Origin: Akanthomyces muscarius
Taxonomy: Eukaryota; Ascomycota; Sordariomycetes; Hypocreales; Cordycipitaceae
Assembly: GCF_028009165.1 (NCBI RefSeq)
Contig: NW_026611618.1
Coordinates: 1,984,001-2,048,000, forward strand
Length of the DNA: 64,000 nt
Direction: 5' to 3'
Shown here: piece by piece, positions 1 through 10,885 of the stretch
Layout of the letters: every line of letters starts with the position of its first letter
How positions within the stretch are numbered: position 1 is the first letter of the stretch
Made by a program: the position numbers and the translations under genes
Notes under the pieces: generated by a model
Databases searched by the model: none
Told to the model about the DNA's origin: nothing
The model's input: the letters and a program-made list of their open reading frames with translations, nothing else

Positions 1-315
1 CTCTCGGTCGCCGAGTACATCTTGGGGCGAGAACCAGCGAAATTTCACATAACGCAGCGGGCCGACCTGTCCTACGGGCGTTTCAAGAGACTCCAAACCG
101 ATTTGAATGCCGCGAACAACGTCTCCGACAAGGGTGTCTCGCAAACGATGGGCAAGTACATCAAGCCGAGCCTGGTCCAGAGCCTGTGCTCCAATGAAAA
201 GTGGCGATACCCGATGTGTTGAGAATGTGGTGTTGAAAAAGGGCGGTATCACATCTTCGACGATTGGGCTTTCGCTGGAGAAGATGTCCGAAGTGGAAAC
301 GTCCTGATCCGCCAT
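1..315 (-). CDS. FTA1: Kinetochore Sim4/COMA subunit Fta1 (CENP-L) homologue, 5' part only
   Basis: The reverse strand is open from an ATG at 315 to the window edge, giving 105 residues. The segment FFNTTFSTHRVSPLFIG (about residues 24-40) matches my memory of the N-terminus of fungal Fta1, a Sim4-complex protein of the CENP-L family that acts at the inner kinetochore in constitutive centromere assembly. No intron is needed in the visible part. The 3' end lies outside the window, so domain completeness cannot be judged. The start is supported by being the first ATG of the frame, with a short 5' region holding an ACGCGT box 66 bp upstream. Identification rests on one recalled N-terminal motif and is moderately secure. 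Confidence 0.6.
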   Translation of the reverse strand, partial: MADQDVSTSDIFSSESPIVEDVIPPFFNTTFSTHRVSPLFIGAQALDQARLDVLAHRLRDTLVGDVVRGIQIGLESLETPVGQVGPLRYVKFRWFSPQDVLGDRE

Positions 316-380
316 GATTTACCACAGTTATGGCCCTGAATCTGTAGATACGTATTTGTGTAGCCAGTGTGACAGGATTG

Positions 381-386
381 ACGCGT
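381..386. promoter_or_regulatory. MCB box (ACGCGT) upstream of the Fta1-like gene
   Basis: A perfect ACGCGT palindrome within ACGCGTCGAC lies 66 bp upstream of the Fta1-like ATG. It falls in the 352-bp interval 316-667, which also holds the MET8 3' end. MCB boxes are the known target of MBF (Mbp1-type) factors in yeasts. Function here is inferred. Confidence 0.4.
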
Positions 387-667
387 CGACCCTGTGAATG
401 TCGGCTAACTGGCGAGTGCCATGGACGTCCTTTGTCTGGCGCGTGTCAGTTACAGTTGAGCGTGTATGGTGCACGATCCTTCGCGGCAGAGTGGAGATGA
501 CTAATCATAGGGCGAATTTGGGCACCCAAATCTCCGGACGCATAGATGGATCTTGCAGCATATATTTTGCTCTATTATACATTATATACAGTCTATCCAA
601 TGCAGTGGCTATTTTATTTGACCGAAGTCTGGTGGCGTGCCGCGAGCACAGTCTCTTGTGACACTTT

Positions 668-1564
668 TTATATGCCAATGCTGAATCCGAATGATCCCTC
701 AAATACATCGAGCGCCTCAACATCTCGCACATCTCGTAGAGATTTGATGATATCCATAGATGGTGCTTTGTTAGCGGGATAAAATAGTAGCAGATTTTCC
801 ATATCTTCGTGCGTCATCTGGCACATTTCTTCCCACTTGTATGTGTCGCTGACTTTGGACATCCTAAATAAATTGAATCAGGTTAGCCGATTTCGTCATT
901 CTAGCACCCCGGAAAAAAAAAAGTCGGTCACTGACCAGCGCATTCTCTTTGGGCCGTCTTCCACTTTTGGTGCAACTTTGCGCAACTTGGTTCGTAGTTC
1001 GCCAATGATATCGATGGCATTGCCAGCGTTCTTGGGGAGCTTGCTGGCAATGAAGCGACGAATGGACGCCGCGAGCCGAGGCCCACGACCATTGGTGCTG
1101 ACCATGATCTGTAGAGGACCGTCTCTGTGGACGCTGCCAAAGTAAAAGTCGCATTCTGGTGGCACATCCGCGATGTTGGCGGGAATCTTCTTCTCCTTGC
1201 ACAGCTTCCAGATCACCGTGGACGCATCTGGGTCGTCAATGGCCACCATGACCATGTCTGCATTATCGAGATCGGAGGGTTCGAAGACTCGGTCGATGTG
1301 TATGACTTGCTTCTCGGCAATGCGATGGGCGACTTCTTTATTCAGGCCCGCAGCAGGGCACACGACAGTAATGTTGGCGTCGGCATTGAGGCAGTTGAGG
1401 ATGCGGCCAGCGGCAACCTACTGTAGTTAGAATCAGTCGGTAAAGGGATCTGAACTGAAGCACCATACCTCGCCGCCGCCGACGACTAAAATGGTCTTGC
1501 CCTTGACCTGCCACGCGAGGATGAGGCTGCCTCCGGGCTGCACTTCTGGGAACGATTTGGGCAT
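668..1564 (-). CDS. MET8: Siroheme synthase Met8 (precorrin-2 dehydrogenase/ferrochelatase)
   Basis: Three exons on the reverse strand (1564-1469, 1417-936, 863-668) join to 257 aa. Introns are GTATGG..TAG and GTCAGT..TAG. Met8 converts precorrin-2 to sirohydrochlorin with NAD+ and inserts iron to make siroheme, the cofactor of sulfite and nitrite reductases. Visible hallmarks are the N-terminal Rossmann motif VVGGGEVAAGRI (about residues 26-37), split by intron 1 after VVGGGE, and the conserved blocks DFYFGSVHRDGPLQIMVST and NGRGPRLAASIRRFI. The C-terminal exon supplies the helical MCQMTHEDMENLL segment typical of Met8. Length agrees with yeast Met8 (about 274 aa). It is a stand-alone Met8-type protein, with no uroporphyrinogen methyltransferase domain. 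It is transcribed divergently from the FYVE gene. Confidence 0.93.
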
Positions 1565-2219
1565 GCTGGGCGGGTTTGCAAGTTGGGTTGTAAAAGTTCA
1601 AGATGGGCAGAAACGAGCCGGCGTCGGAGCGGCTCAAGACACAGACAGACAGGTCGAGCTCCGATAAGGCCTCGATAGGTAAGGCGCGAAAGGCGCTAGC
1701 CAGGTGCCCGGAGCCAGGGTGCAGTCCGCCCAAACGGTGTCAATGCAGCGGCCATCTAGCAGGCTTATAGCGGGCTATTAGTGGACTTGCCGCTGCTGTG
1801 GAGGGGCTTGGAGGCCGTCTCCAGCGAGCACTGCTTCGATGGACGAGCGTTCTGTCACGCACGATTATCGTAACACACTGTAAAAGAGGAGATAGAGAAA
1901 ATTCATAAACAGAAAGCCTGGTCCGAGTTTGACTGGCCATTTCTTTGCAAGATATCACTGTCTTCAAGTTAGTACTGCCCGCCATGTCCCTCGCTCCACA
2001 CCATGTGGCAGCCTGCCACAGGGGGTTCCACCACGCAGCTCTGCTAGCCACAGCTGCCGGCCACCTGCCATCGTCATCCCACCCTTTATCGGTCATTTCG
2101 CACTTCTCGATGCCAAAAGCGCCAGAGGCAGCTCGAACACCAAGGGCCGTCTCGGGTTGCCGCATTGGCGGGCATCGCCTCATCTATACACTCTCGACTT
2201 AAGACAGCAGCAACTCTTC
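1565..2219. promoter_or_regulatory. Divergent promoter region, MET8 (-) / PEP7-like (+)
   Basis: 655 bp lie between the divergent start codons. It contains only short ORFs that look like noise, and no recognisable repeat. I could not assign specific factor sites with confidence. Confidence 0.5.
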
Positions 2220-4325
2220 ATGTCTGGTCGGAGGCTCGGCGGCGGTCGCATCCTGGGCAGCGGCAAGGGCCTTGCGCCGCCACCCGCTGCCCCTCGCGCC
2301 CCCAGCCCGTTGGCACCGTCCGACAGCACCGTGTCGATTGGCTCGTCATCGCTGTCGCCGCCCATCAGCGGCAGCCTGCCGGATATCGGGCAGGATATCG
2401 TATCTAGCATCAGCGTCGGCGCACAGCCCAAGGCCGGCCTATCCAGCGATGGAGGGCTTCTCTGCCCAATATGTAACGAGGAGATGGTACGCGCGAAGGA
2501 CTCTGAATGTGCGACTGTGTGCTCACATTCCAATTTGTAGGTGACCCTGTTACAATTAAATCGACACATCGACGACAATCACCAAGAACTCCCCGCCGAG
2601 GAGCAAGACGAAGTAAAGACATGGTTCGACAAGCAGGTTCTAAAGGCAAAGCGCTTCCAACCGCTGTCCCTGATCAATCAAAAGCTTCGCGGCTTGGATG
2701 TTTTCGAATCAAACGAGTCGGTTCAACCCCAGCAACAGATCGTGTCACATGCTCCCGGCAAAGCGCAAGAAGTCCATGTTGATCCCGAGGAGCTCATCAC
2801 CAAAATTCATTGGCAGCGTCCAACAGGCCACGATCGGTGCACCGACCCCGCGTGCGGAAAGAATCTGGGTCCTATGAATGGCAGTATAAACTGCCGAAAG
2901 TGCGGCCGATTATTCTGTGAGGAACATACCATGTACCAAATGAAACTCAGCCGGAGCGCGAACCACGAACCTATTCGCGGCGTCTGGGCTCGAGTCTGCG
3001 AAACCTGCTACAAGTCCAGAGACGGGTACAACGACCATGCGGGCGTCTCAAGTGACCACACAAACACCTTTGTAGAGATTCGAAGGAACCGCGTCGAGCG
3101 ACAGAAACTCGAAGTTTCGCGGCTGGAGAAACGGCTAACGAAGCTTACGAAATTATTGGTCGATCCGCCCGAGAAACCAAACGGCTCTCTGTTATCACCA
3201 GTCAGCCAATTGACGGGCCAAAATAACCAGCGGAAAGCAATCGAGCAGTCTGTCGTACCGTGGGAGGATGACGAATCCGTAGCAAAGTGCCCATTCTGCC
3301 AACAGGAATTCGGCACTTGGACATTTAGGAGACACCATTGTCGCATTTGCGGCCGAGTAGTATGTGCAGACTTACAAACAGGCTGCTCATCCGAAGTCAG
3401 TCTCGATGTTGCACCACGTAAGTACACCCGACAGCCCAGGGGTTTCCTACCAAGGCAGTTCATCCTGACACAAGCAGCCTCACATCAATCTACAGAGAAA
3501 CCGCCTCCCGCGACTGGCCTTGTCAAGATCGGCATTCGCATGTGCCAGGACTGTAACCACACGATATTTTCTGGTAGAGACTTCAACGCTTCTCTTGAAA
3601 TGAAGCCCGCAGACCAGCGCTCATACGAGACACTACGGCAATTCGAGCGCGGCATTCGCCAGCTGCTTCCCTCTTTCCATCGCGTTCTATTAGCACTGCA
3701 GCCGGACAAGCTGGAAAATGGCGAAGTCGACTTGAACAAACCCCCGCCGACACGAGCACAGATTCAAGAGGCAGGCAAAATCCGAAAACGTCTGATTGAT
3801 AGTTTTGGCAAATACGGTATTGCCGCCAAACGCATACGCGACCTGCCCACACAGAGTCCGACGCAGCAACGATTACAAACGGCCATCTACAGTTACGCAA
3901 GCACCTTTTTGCACACCAACATGGTGCCACTGAAAAGCCTTCCGCAGCTGCTGCGCAATCAGTCGCCCCGGTCTGCGCGGTCTACGCCGCACCTGTCCGT
4001 CCACTCGGGCTCCTCGGGCCTGCGCCACACAGAGCTTGCCGAGTCGGACACTGCTTCACAAGCTGCCAGCGAAGCAAGCACAGTCGTAAGCCAGCTGGAG
4101 ACGGAAGAAAAGGGTCTGCGCGAGGGCCTGGCGGTCCTGGAGGAGCAGCGCTTCATGGTGGAGGAGATGCTGCGGGCGGCCACGCGCGCGCGGCGCTTTG
4201 AAGAGATTTCGGCCTTGAACCGCAACATGGACGAGCTGGAGGCGGAGATTCAGGCGCTCAAGGGCAAGATCTCGGGGGTGGAAGCCAAGTGGGAGGGCGT
4301 GTACCGAGACGGCATTGCGTCGTGA
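2220..4325 (+). CDS. PEP7: Rabenosyn-5/Pep7 (Vac1) family tethering protein: C2H2 finger plus two FYVE domains
   Basis: Exons 2220-2486, 2541-3417 and 3496-4325 give 657 aa. This family binds PI3P and Rab5/Vps21 on endosomes and, with the Sec1-like Vps45, promotes Golgi-to-endosome fusion. Intron 1 falls inside the C2H2 finger: LCPICNEEM ends exon 1 and VTLLQLNRHIDDNHQE starts exon 2. A first FYVE-like finger spans about 180-255 (CTDPACGKNL, CRKCGRLFCEEH, VCETCY). A second has the canonical RRHHCRICGRVVC core and the late pair CQDC. The C-terminus is an acidic coiled coil ending near residue 650, where the Rabenosyn Rab-binding domain is expected. The second intron (GTAAGT..CTACAG, 78 nt) is in frame and stop-free. 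It runs convergently to the Mbp1 homologue. Confidence 0.92.
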
Positions 4326-5007
4326 GGTTTGCCAACTCGGAGCTGGCACAAAGTCATCGTCATTACTTTTTTAGGCATTGCGTGGGCGTTTATGGTGTGC
4401 GTGTGGCATTCATGTCTGGACAAGTTCTTTTGTTTTTATTTTCATCTTTCTGTTCCATTCACCACGTATAGACAGACCAACTACATCTCAACCAGAGGCA
4501 CATTAATCCAATGCAACCAAGAGAACAGACCGAGGGACAAAGTTGTGACGGAACGTAGCGCAGATGAATAATGCATTAATATCATGATAGAAATACTAAG
4601 AAAAGAAACCGACAATATAAACTACCTAAGGGGAACCTCGCCCCCCAAAAAACAAGCCACGGCCGCAGCCGGCTGACTGACCTTTGCGCAATGTACTCCA
4701 GAAACCGATTAAAAAACACCTGAGCTTGAGCTTCGTTTCTACCAAACAAGCAAGGGCTCATGAAGAGAAAAAAAAACAGACCAACTCCGACGAAAATCCA
4801 GAAGTAAACCGCCATAATAATCACATCCATATTTTCTGAACACGCGCCCGTTTCCAAATCCTCACACACCCCTCTCGGTAATTATGCCATCGGGATTGAC
4901 CAACACCGTGATAGACCGACATTTTAGCCAAGTTGAACAGAGAGAAGCAAAAAATGTACACATGCTGGCATGAGCCCAGAGCAGCAAGTAGAGAGCAGGC
5001 AGCACTA
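4326..5007. other. Convergent intergenic region
   Basis: 682 bp of 3' flank shared by the PEP7-like (+) and MBP1-like (-) genes. It is AT-rich in places and no gene, repeat or RNA is recognised. Confidence 0.5.
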
Positions 5008-7509
5008 CTAGTGCACCACGCCCTCAACACCGCCCAGGAAGCGCCGGACGCGGTCAATCTCGAGCTCCTCGCGCTCGCTCTCGACAGCCTTGAGCAGGCC
5101 GTCAATGACGGCATCGACGTCATTTTCCGCAACGCCGGTGCAGAGCGCCACTACGCGGCGGTATTTGACCTCGACATCGCGGCTGCGGCCCTGGAGGGCC
5201 TGGACCATTTTGCGGGTGACGTCGCGGCGGGCCTCGATGGCGCGAATACGTGCGCGTAGGACGCCTGCAGTCGGCAGCATGCCCTCAGCGCCAAATCCAC
5301 CGCCCTGCTCCTCTTCAGCCGCCTCGAGCATGGCACCGAGCTCCGTCTCCCATGACGATGAGGGGTTGGGCTGCGCCGAGCGCGACTGCTCGTTCATGAG
5401 CCGCATCTGCTCATCCTCGCGGGCGTGCGCCAGGTTAGACACCTTGCGGCGCGCGAGCTGCTGCTTGGTCACCGATGAGGTGAGGTGATCAATCTTGCGG
5501 CGCGCCTCGCCGAGCTGCGTCGAGGTGCTGCGCAGATTGGTGTGCAGCGAGTCTAGGCTGACCTGCTTTGTCTTCATTTCTTGCTGGAAAGCGGAGCTGG
5601 TCTCGCCCAAGAGGTGTGTGATTGAAGCAATGATCTCGTCGCTGCTCTCGCGCATCTTTTGGCTCGAGCCAGGAGCGCTGGCCTTCTCGGACGTGGTCTC
5701 ACCGTTTCGCTTCTCTTCGGCGTTCTCGACACCAATACCAAAGTCGACAGGTCGAAGGCCGACTTTGTTGGCAATGTTAGGGTCTGCGCCGACTTCAAGA
5801 AGCTGGGAGATGATGCTCTTGTTGCCAATTCTGGCAGCAATATTTAAAGCAGTGTCACCGCAGCTGTCTTGAGCATTGACAATCTCAGTCATGAATCGAG
5901 CAATACCCATTTTAGGAATGGTAACCTGGGCACCATTGGGTGCGGCTCCGTTGACGCCGACATTCTGGCTGCTAGGCACGCTGCCTTGACGAACAACCCA
6001 CTCAAGCAAGCTCTCCAGGTAGTAGCGGCTGGCAGCATTCCGACCTTTCACAGCGCTGGTAACGGCAATGTGATGCAGGACAGTGCGGCTTTTGTGATCT
6101 CTGGCCTCAATGGTTCCACCCAGTACCTCGAGCAAGTCAGGGAAGGATCCGTGGTCCATGGAGTTTGTTACACTGCACGCGCGCATAAGCGGTGTTTCGC
6201 CTGAAGAGTTGACTCGGTATGGAGAGGCACCGGCGGCAATCAGGGCTCGCAGAAGAGGTATCCGTGAAAGAGTAGCGGCCCAGTGCAGGGCAGTGTGGCT
6301 TGGCGGGTCAATAGGCATGTCGAGCTCGCTGTGTGTCAGAGTGCGGAGTAGATCGTGTTTTGAGAAATCAGGCGTGGAGGAGTCCATGAATAGACTCATG
6401 AGCATGTTTCGCTTCATCTCCGCGTCAGGAGACATCTCATACGGTAGTGGTGCTTGCGATCCGCTGGCCTCTTCGATGGGTGAGCGGTCCTGCATAGCAC
6501 TCTGCGAGTACATGAACGACTCGTTGGGTTCGGTGGGAGATCCAGGGAACGCATTGGCATAAGCGTCCATGTTCTGGCCGTATCCGCCGAAGCTATCCGC
6601 AGGAGTCATATTGACACGTTGGCGCTTTCGGGGGGGCTCAGCCTCAGGCATAGGAGGTACGCCGTTCGGCTGTTGTGTCGAGTACGCAGAGTCAACGTGC
6701 TGACTGTATTCAGAGGCGAAGCTCTGCTGCGAATTTCCAGGGAAATCGTCGCCATTCTGCATCGAAGGCTGTCTGCTGAAGCTGGGTGCACGGGAGGGAC
6801 CATTTCGGCTGCGCGGGTTGGGCGAGTCGAATCGAGCCTTGCTAATGGCAGCGACAGCGTGCGACGCGGTGCTTGAGATATTCTTGAAGAATGTGCCGTT
6901 GACGCCATTCGGTCTGCCCTCGGCGCTAGAGTTGTACATGCGCTTCCTTTGAGCAGCCATAGCCTGCTCCTTGGTAGGTGTATTAAAGTCGCCTTGACCA
7001 GCGACACCTCCGTCTTGGCCCATATCATAGGTCAGAAGGGGGCGGAGAATTTCCTCGACGCCATATTGACGACAGACTTCAACACCGCGCTCGAATTTGA
7101 TCCAAGTGCCCTGGTATTTTCCGTATCCGCCCTGCACCTTTTCGTGCTCTCCGGTCTGGATTTCCTTTTCGAGGATCTTGGTTCGCTTGCCTTTGTCGAC
7201 ACCGGCGACCTTTAGAATTTGTGTGGCATTTAGACAAGAGTCGTGGCGCCGCCGCATAACAGCCACGTTGTTGACTTCCATTTCGTAGACATCGACTCCG
7301 GAATACGAGGCCTGGGTATCTACATGTTAGTAAAACGCGCTTTTGGGTGGACGAAAGGCTTTGCGGTTGCGCATGACACTCACCGAGTAGATTTGAGGGC
7401 CTTCAGGGTTGGCCGGGAAGCCGCGGTGAAACGAGGCATTGGGACGCCCCTGCTGCGACTGCTGGCTCATGGTAAAGGACTGTTGCGAAGATTGCGAAGC
7501 GGACGGCAT
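5008..7509 (-). CDS. MBP1: MBF transcription factor DNA-binding subunit (Mbp1/Res-type APSES-ankyrin protein)
   Basis: Two exons (7509-7384 and 7311-5008) give 809 aa; the intron is GTGAGT..CCCAG. Mbp1-type proteins bind ACGCGT in promoters of G1/S genes as part of MBF. The APSES/KilA-N domain (about residues 38-140) shows IYSASYSGVDVYEMEVN, RRRHDSCLNATQILKVAG, KRTKILEKEI and HEKVQGGYGKYQGTW, all typical of the Mbp1 branch rather than StuA. A disordered Q/S-rich linker follows, then ankyrin repeats around 385-575 (HTALHWAATLSRIPLLRALI, TALNIAARIGNKSIISQLLE). The C-terminus carries helical/coiled-coil segments used for Swi6-type pairing. The first ATG lies before MPSASQSSQQS; a second at MSQQSQQGR 14 codons later is possible. 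ACGCGAA sits about 85 bp upstream. Confidence 0.95.
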
Positions 7510-7593
7510 GATGGTCGGCGACTATGCGAAGGAGAGATCTCGGTGATGCTGCATATAGCTGAAAAGTACCTGCGATACGGGTCGCAGAGGATG

Positions 7594-7600
7594 ACGCGAA
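7594..7600. promoter_or_regulatory. ACGCGAA, MCB/SCB-like motif upstream of MBP1-like gene
   Basis: ACGCGAA lies about 85 bp upstream of the MBP1-like start codon at 7509. It resembles the degenerate MBF core and could mean autoregulation. A seven-base match alone is weak. Confidence 0.25.
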
Positions 7601-7609
7601 CAGCAGGGC

Positions 7610-8998
7610 GATCGAGGAGTGCAAATGATACCGCTCTGAGGCGCAGAAAGCGCTCTCTTGTCAAATGGGATACGGCCTGCTGTGGTATTGCTCGAGTTGA
7701 CAAGGGCGATGACTACAGGATTGAAAATGAGGCCAAAGTGGGCGGGCGGCCGAAGGAATAAGAGTGGTCAGAGGAGGTACATGTACCTCTACCGAGGGAA
7801 TGAGGGGGCCTCAGCAGGTGCGCCTTAGGAGATGCGGCGCTGTAAGTGGTCGTTGTGAAGCGCTAAACCAGTGGTTGTGCAGCGCTGAGCTACACTGAGT
7901 TATGGCGCTCTCAATGGCGCTTTTAGCAAGCGGCGCTACGGAATTTCCTAGGTACGTAATTCATCAAATGAAAACAGTTCAGAAAAGTGCCGCTGCAATT
8001 GCCGCAGACTTGACAGAGCAGTTATTCTCCGGTGTGTCCAAAGGCCGCAACAGCAAGGCTCGCTCAATAGCGACTCTTGTCGCAGGTACATGTGCCAGCT
8101 AGGTACAGAGTACAGAGCACACACGGTGGAATGGAGGCTGCCAAGGGTCGTTAATTGATTGCAGAGGAAGCGTGTCTGTTTCGTGATTTCGTGTCTGGTC
8201 GTGTCGCGTGTCGACCGCGTTGGCGTGCCCTCGCTGTGGGGCATCCTTAAGTGGTTTCACGTTTGCCCTCCGTCTCTGCGTCACTACGCCCGTCGACCCC
8301 TACTTGCGACTTGGCACTAAAATCAAAGCTTCGTCGAATGCTTGATACTGACCATTGGCTGGCTATTCAGTGGCCAGTTTGCATCCCTTGTGGATCTGGG
8401 GGCTGGGTTGAGCATCGCTGGCCAACCGGCAATTGAGTTTAGCGATGCGCTGGTGCAGACACTTGCAGACAAGATTCTGCGTCGAGACCCGAGAAATGTA
8501 ATAGCAAAGCCAGTGCCGCTAATTAGCAGCAAAAGTAACAGGGCCGACTGTGACAGCGATGCAACAGGGCCAACAGAGGCAACAGCTAGCGTTGTGGCTC
8601 GCGGCGCTGTCTTGCCTAGACACACTCATTCAAGTATCTTTGTCGAGTAGAAGTGATCAGATTGGTGGCATCTTCTGCCATACAAATGCATGACCCTGTC
8701 ATTCGGTTCGCGCTGCAATACAAAGCAGAGATGTTTACCGACGCCGATCAAGATTTCTGTAAGAGGCTTTTAATTGGATACACAGAATGGATGCCCATTG
8801 TATCCGAAGTCTAAAGGATACGTCATGAATCCTTTCTTAGTCTATTTCCATTTTGCAGAGTTCAATGTTCTTCGTAGTGGTTGTTGGTTTCCAGCTTTGG
8901 CACTACTCCACACCCTATCCCAATCCAGAAAAAAGAGTTTCCTTCGAGCCGTCACTCCCTGCCGCAGCCATCACCAGGCCGATCGCCCGCAACAGACA
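7610..8998. other. Intergenic region, MBP1-like (-) / LYR gene (+)
   Basis: About 1.4 kb between divergent genes. Several ORFs of 60-100 codons occur (for example 8342-8650, +), but none shows a recognisable domain or convincing splice or codon pattern. The last few hundred bases are probably the LYR gene's promoter and leader. Confidence 0.45.
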
Positions 8999-10150
8999 AT
9001 GCCCGCACCGCATCCCGCCGCGGTGACGCCGCAAAAGGGCCTTTCCATCTACCGCCGGCTGCTGCGCGAGTGCTCCTATCTCCCTCCCGCCGTCCGACCG
9101 ACGATCCAGTCCCTGATACAGACCCGCTTCCACCAGCACCGCAAGCAGGACCCCCGGGCCAAGCCGCACTGGGAGCGGGCGCAAGGGGTGCTGCGCACGC
9201 TGTCCGCCGCCAACCATGGCAATCGAAAGTGCATGGAAGGGCTCATCTCGAAAGCCTTTGGCCGGTCCGGCACGCGGCGGCGGCAGCTGATGAGCGACTT
9301 TGTCGTGCCGCAGGGCGTCCAGGACTCCAAGGCGCTGGAGGCCCTGACGAGCGGAATCTCTGCTGCCACGACGGACGCGAGCGGCCCCATGTCGACCGAC
9401 GGCGGCTCAAAGGAAAAGAAACCGATCGGAAACCCCAAGAACCGCTTCTTCTTGAAATGGGACCAGCCAAAGCTCCTGCGGCTGCTGTCGTCGCAGCGCC
9501 AGCGCCAAAACGAAGCCAGGTCCACGTCGCACCTGCTCGGGCCCGCGATCAAGACCACCAATCCCAGCGTCGACGTGCCCAAGGAGAACATCTGGGGCGA
9601 CGCGCCGGCCGAGTGCGTCGTCAACGCCAAAAAGGCACGCTGGTGGCGGCGCAGCGCGGACAAGATGCAGCCACCCCTCGGCAAGGGCGAGTGGGAGCTG
9701 CTCGGCCGTCTGAGCCGCGGCGCGCAAGAATCGGGCGAGTGGCAGATTCCCGCGCGGCGGATCCGCGCGGGCGCTGCTGCTGCTGCTGCTGCTGCCGAAC
9801 CGCAGTCGGAGAGCCAAGCAGCAGCAGCCGCGCTGATGCGATATGCATCCCACACAGCCGCCGCGGTGGAGCGGAATCGGAGCGCAAGGCGCGTGGCGCG
9901 GTCTGGGCAAAGCGATGCCGGTCCGTACGGCATGTCACACTCTGGCAACGGCCTCTCGCCACGATGGTTCCGGCGGGCGTATAACCGCACGTGGATGCTG
10001 ACGCCCAAGATGGAGCAGGACCCGCGGACGCTGCAGTACAAGTTTACGTTTGGCGATCTCCCAAGCATGCGAGATGCCACGCCGCAGCAGCGGTCCATCT
10101 TTGACGGTGTTGATGCCAACGGCCAGCCTTTGAAGAAGTCCACCAGGTAG
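8999..10150 (+). CDS. LYR-motif (Complex 1 LYR-like) protein, probably mitochondrial
   Basis: A single exon of 383 aa. The N-terminal region (about residues 13-65) has the LYR-family pattern GLSIYRRLLRECSYLP followed by a basic helix ending RFHQHR; the tripeptide is IYR instead of LYR. LYR proteins are small mitochondrial assembly factors or acyl-ACP partners for respiratory complexes and Fe-S delivery. Here the LYR part is followed by about 300 residues that are basic and low-complexity, including a poly-Ala run encoded by a GCT/CTG repeat (9773-9796). The C-terminus (RWFRRAYNRTWMLTP) is rich in W and R. The frame remains open upstream to 8774, but ATG 8999 directly precedes the LYR region. 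It converges with the acetyltransferase gene 108 bp away. Confidence 0.75.
   Translation: MPAPHPAAVTPQKGLSIYRRLLRECSYLPPAVRPTIQSLIQTRFHQHRKQDPRAKPHWERAQGVLRTLSAANHGNRKCMEGLISKAFGRSGTRRRQLMSDFVVPQGVQDSKALEALTSGISAATTDASGPMSTDGGSKEKKPIGNPKNRFFLKWDQPKLLRLLSSQRQRQNEARSTSHLLGPAIKTTNPSVDVPKENIWGDAPAECVVNAKKARWWRRSADKMQPPLGKGEWELLGRLSRGAQESGEWQIPARRIRAGAAAAAAAAEPQSESQAAAAALMRYASHTAAAVERNRSARRVARSGQSDAGPYGMSHSGNGLSPRWFRRAYNRTWMLTPKMEQDPRTLQYKFTFGDLPSMRDATPQQRSIFDGVDANGQPLKKSTR
9773..9796 (+). repeat. GCT/CTG trinucleotide repeat coding poly-alanine
   Basis: An uninterrupted run of about eight GCT triplets inside the LYR gene encodes alanines. It is followed by a second, GCA-rich alanine stretch near 9820-9835. 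Confidence 0.85.
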
Positions 10151-10258
10151 CAGATGCTACATGACACCACAACACTTTTGTATATTTGTACTTTTACTAC
10201 ATTGCATCTATCGGAGTCTATCAATCATGAAACTTTTTGTCTTTTGCGCACCGCTCTC

Positions 10259-10885
10259 TCAGTCCAGCAGGCCCGCCAGCTTGGTCAGGCCGTCGTCGGT
10301 CACGCGCATCGTCATCCACTCATGCATGCCTTGCGCGCCAATCTTTTCGTAAAACTTGATGCTCGGCTCGTTCCACTTGAGCACCGACCACTCGAGCCGC
10401 GCGCCGCCAAACGCCACGACCTCCTTGGCGAGCTGCACCAGCAGGGCCTTGCCGTAGCCGCGGCCGCGCTGCGACGGCTGCACGAACAGGTCCTCGAGGT
10501 AGATGCCCGGGCAGGCGCGCCACGTGCTGTAGTTGTAGAAATACAGCGCCATGGCGACCGTCTCGCCCTCGGGGTTGGTGAGCAGCAGGCAGCGCGCGGG
10601 CCGGCTGCTCGACGTGGGCTCAGTGCTGGGCTTGTAGCCGGTCGTGTTGGGGTCCGAGGGCACGCCTGAGGGGGCAAAGGCAATAGTGCTGGTGAGAGTC
10701 TCGATGGTCGCTTTGTTGGCGTCAGACTCCTTTTCGTAGTCGGCGAGGGCCTGGATCAGGTCCAGGATAATGGGGACATCTGCGAGGATTATCGAAGGTT
10801 AGATTGCTGCTGCTGGTGGGGGGTCGACGGCGGGCTTGGGGGACGTACCCTCCTTGCGAGCGTGACGAATGGTATGTTGAGACAT
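10259..10885 (-). CDS. GNAT acetyltransferase similar to spermidine/spermine (diamine) N-acetyltransferase
   Basis: Exons 10885-10849 and 10779-10259 give 185 aa; the 69-nt intron is GTACGT..CGCAG. The fold order fits SSAT-type GNATs: N-terminal RHARKEDVPIILDLIQALADYEK, then GETVAMALYFYNYSTW, then YLEDLFVQPSQRGRGYGKALL, where QRGRGYG is the acetyl-CoA motif A. The C-terminal EWSVLKWNEPSIKFYEKIGA is the motif shared with diamine acetyltransferases. The expected reaction is transfer of acetyl from acetyl-CoA to a polyamine or related amine, in the cytosol. The acceptor is an inference from family likeness. Start: the ATG opens a short first exon that completes the expected N-terminal strand. 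Confidence 0.88.

Noticed and set aside
8342..8650. 102-codon + strand frame
   Set aside because: No domain and no splice support; likely chance.
9076..10224. 382-codon reverse-strand frame over the LYR gene
   Set aside because: It has no motif, whereas the + strand frame has the LYR region and a sensible start.
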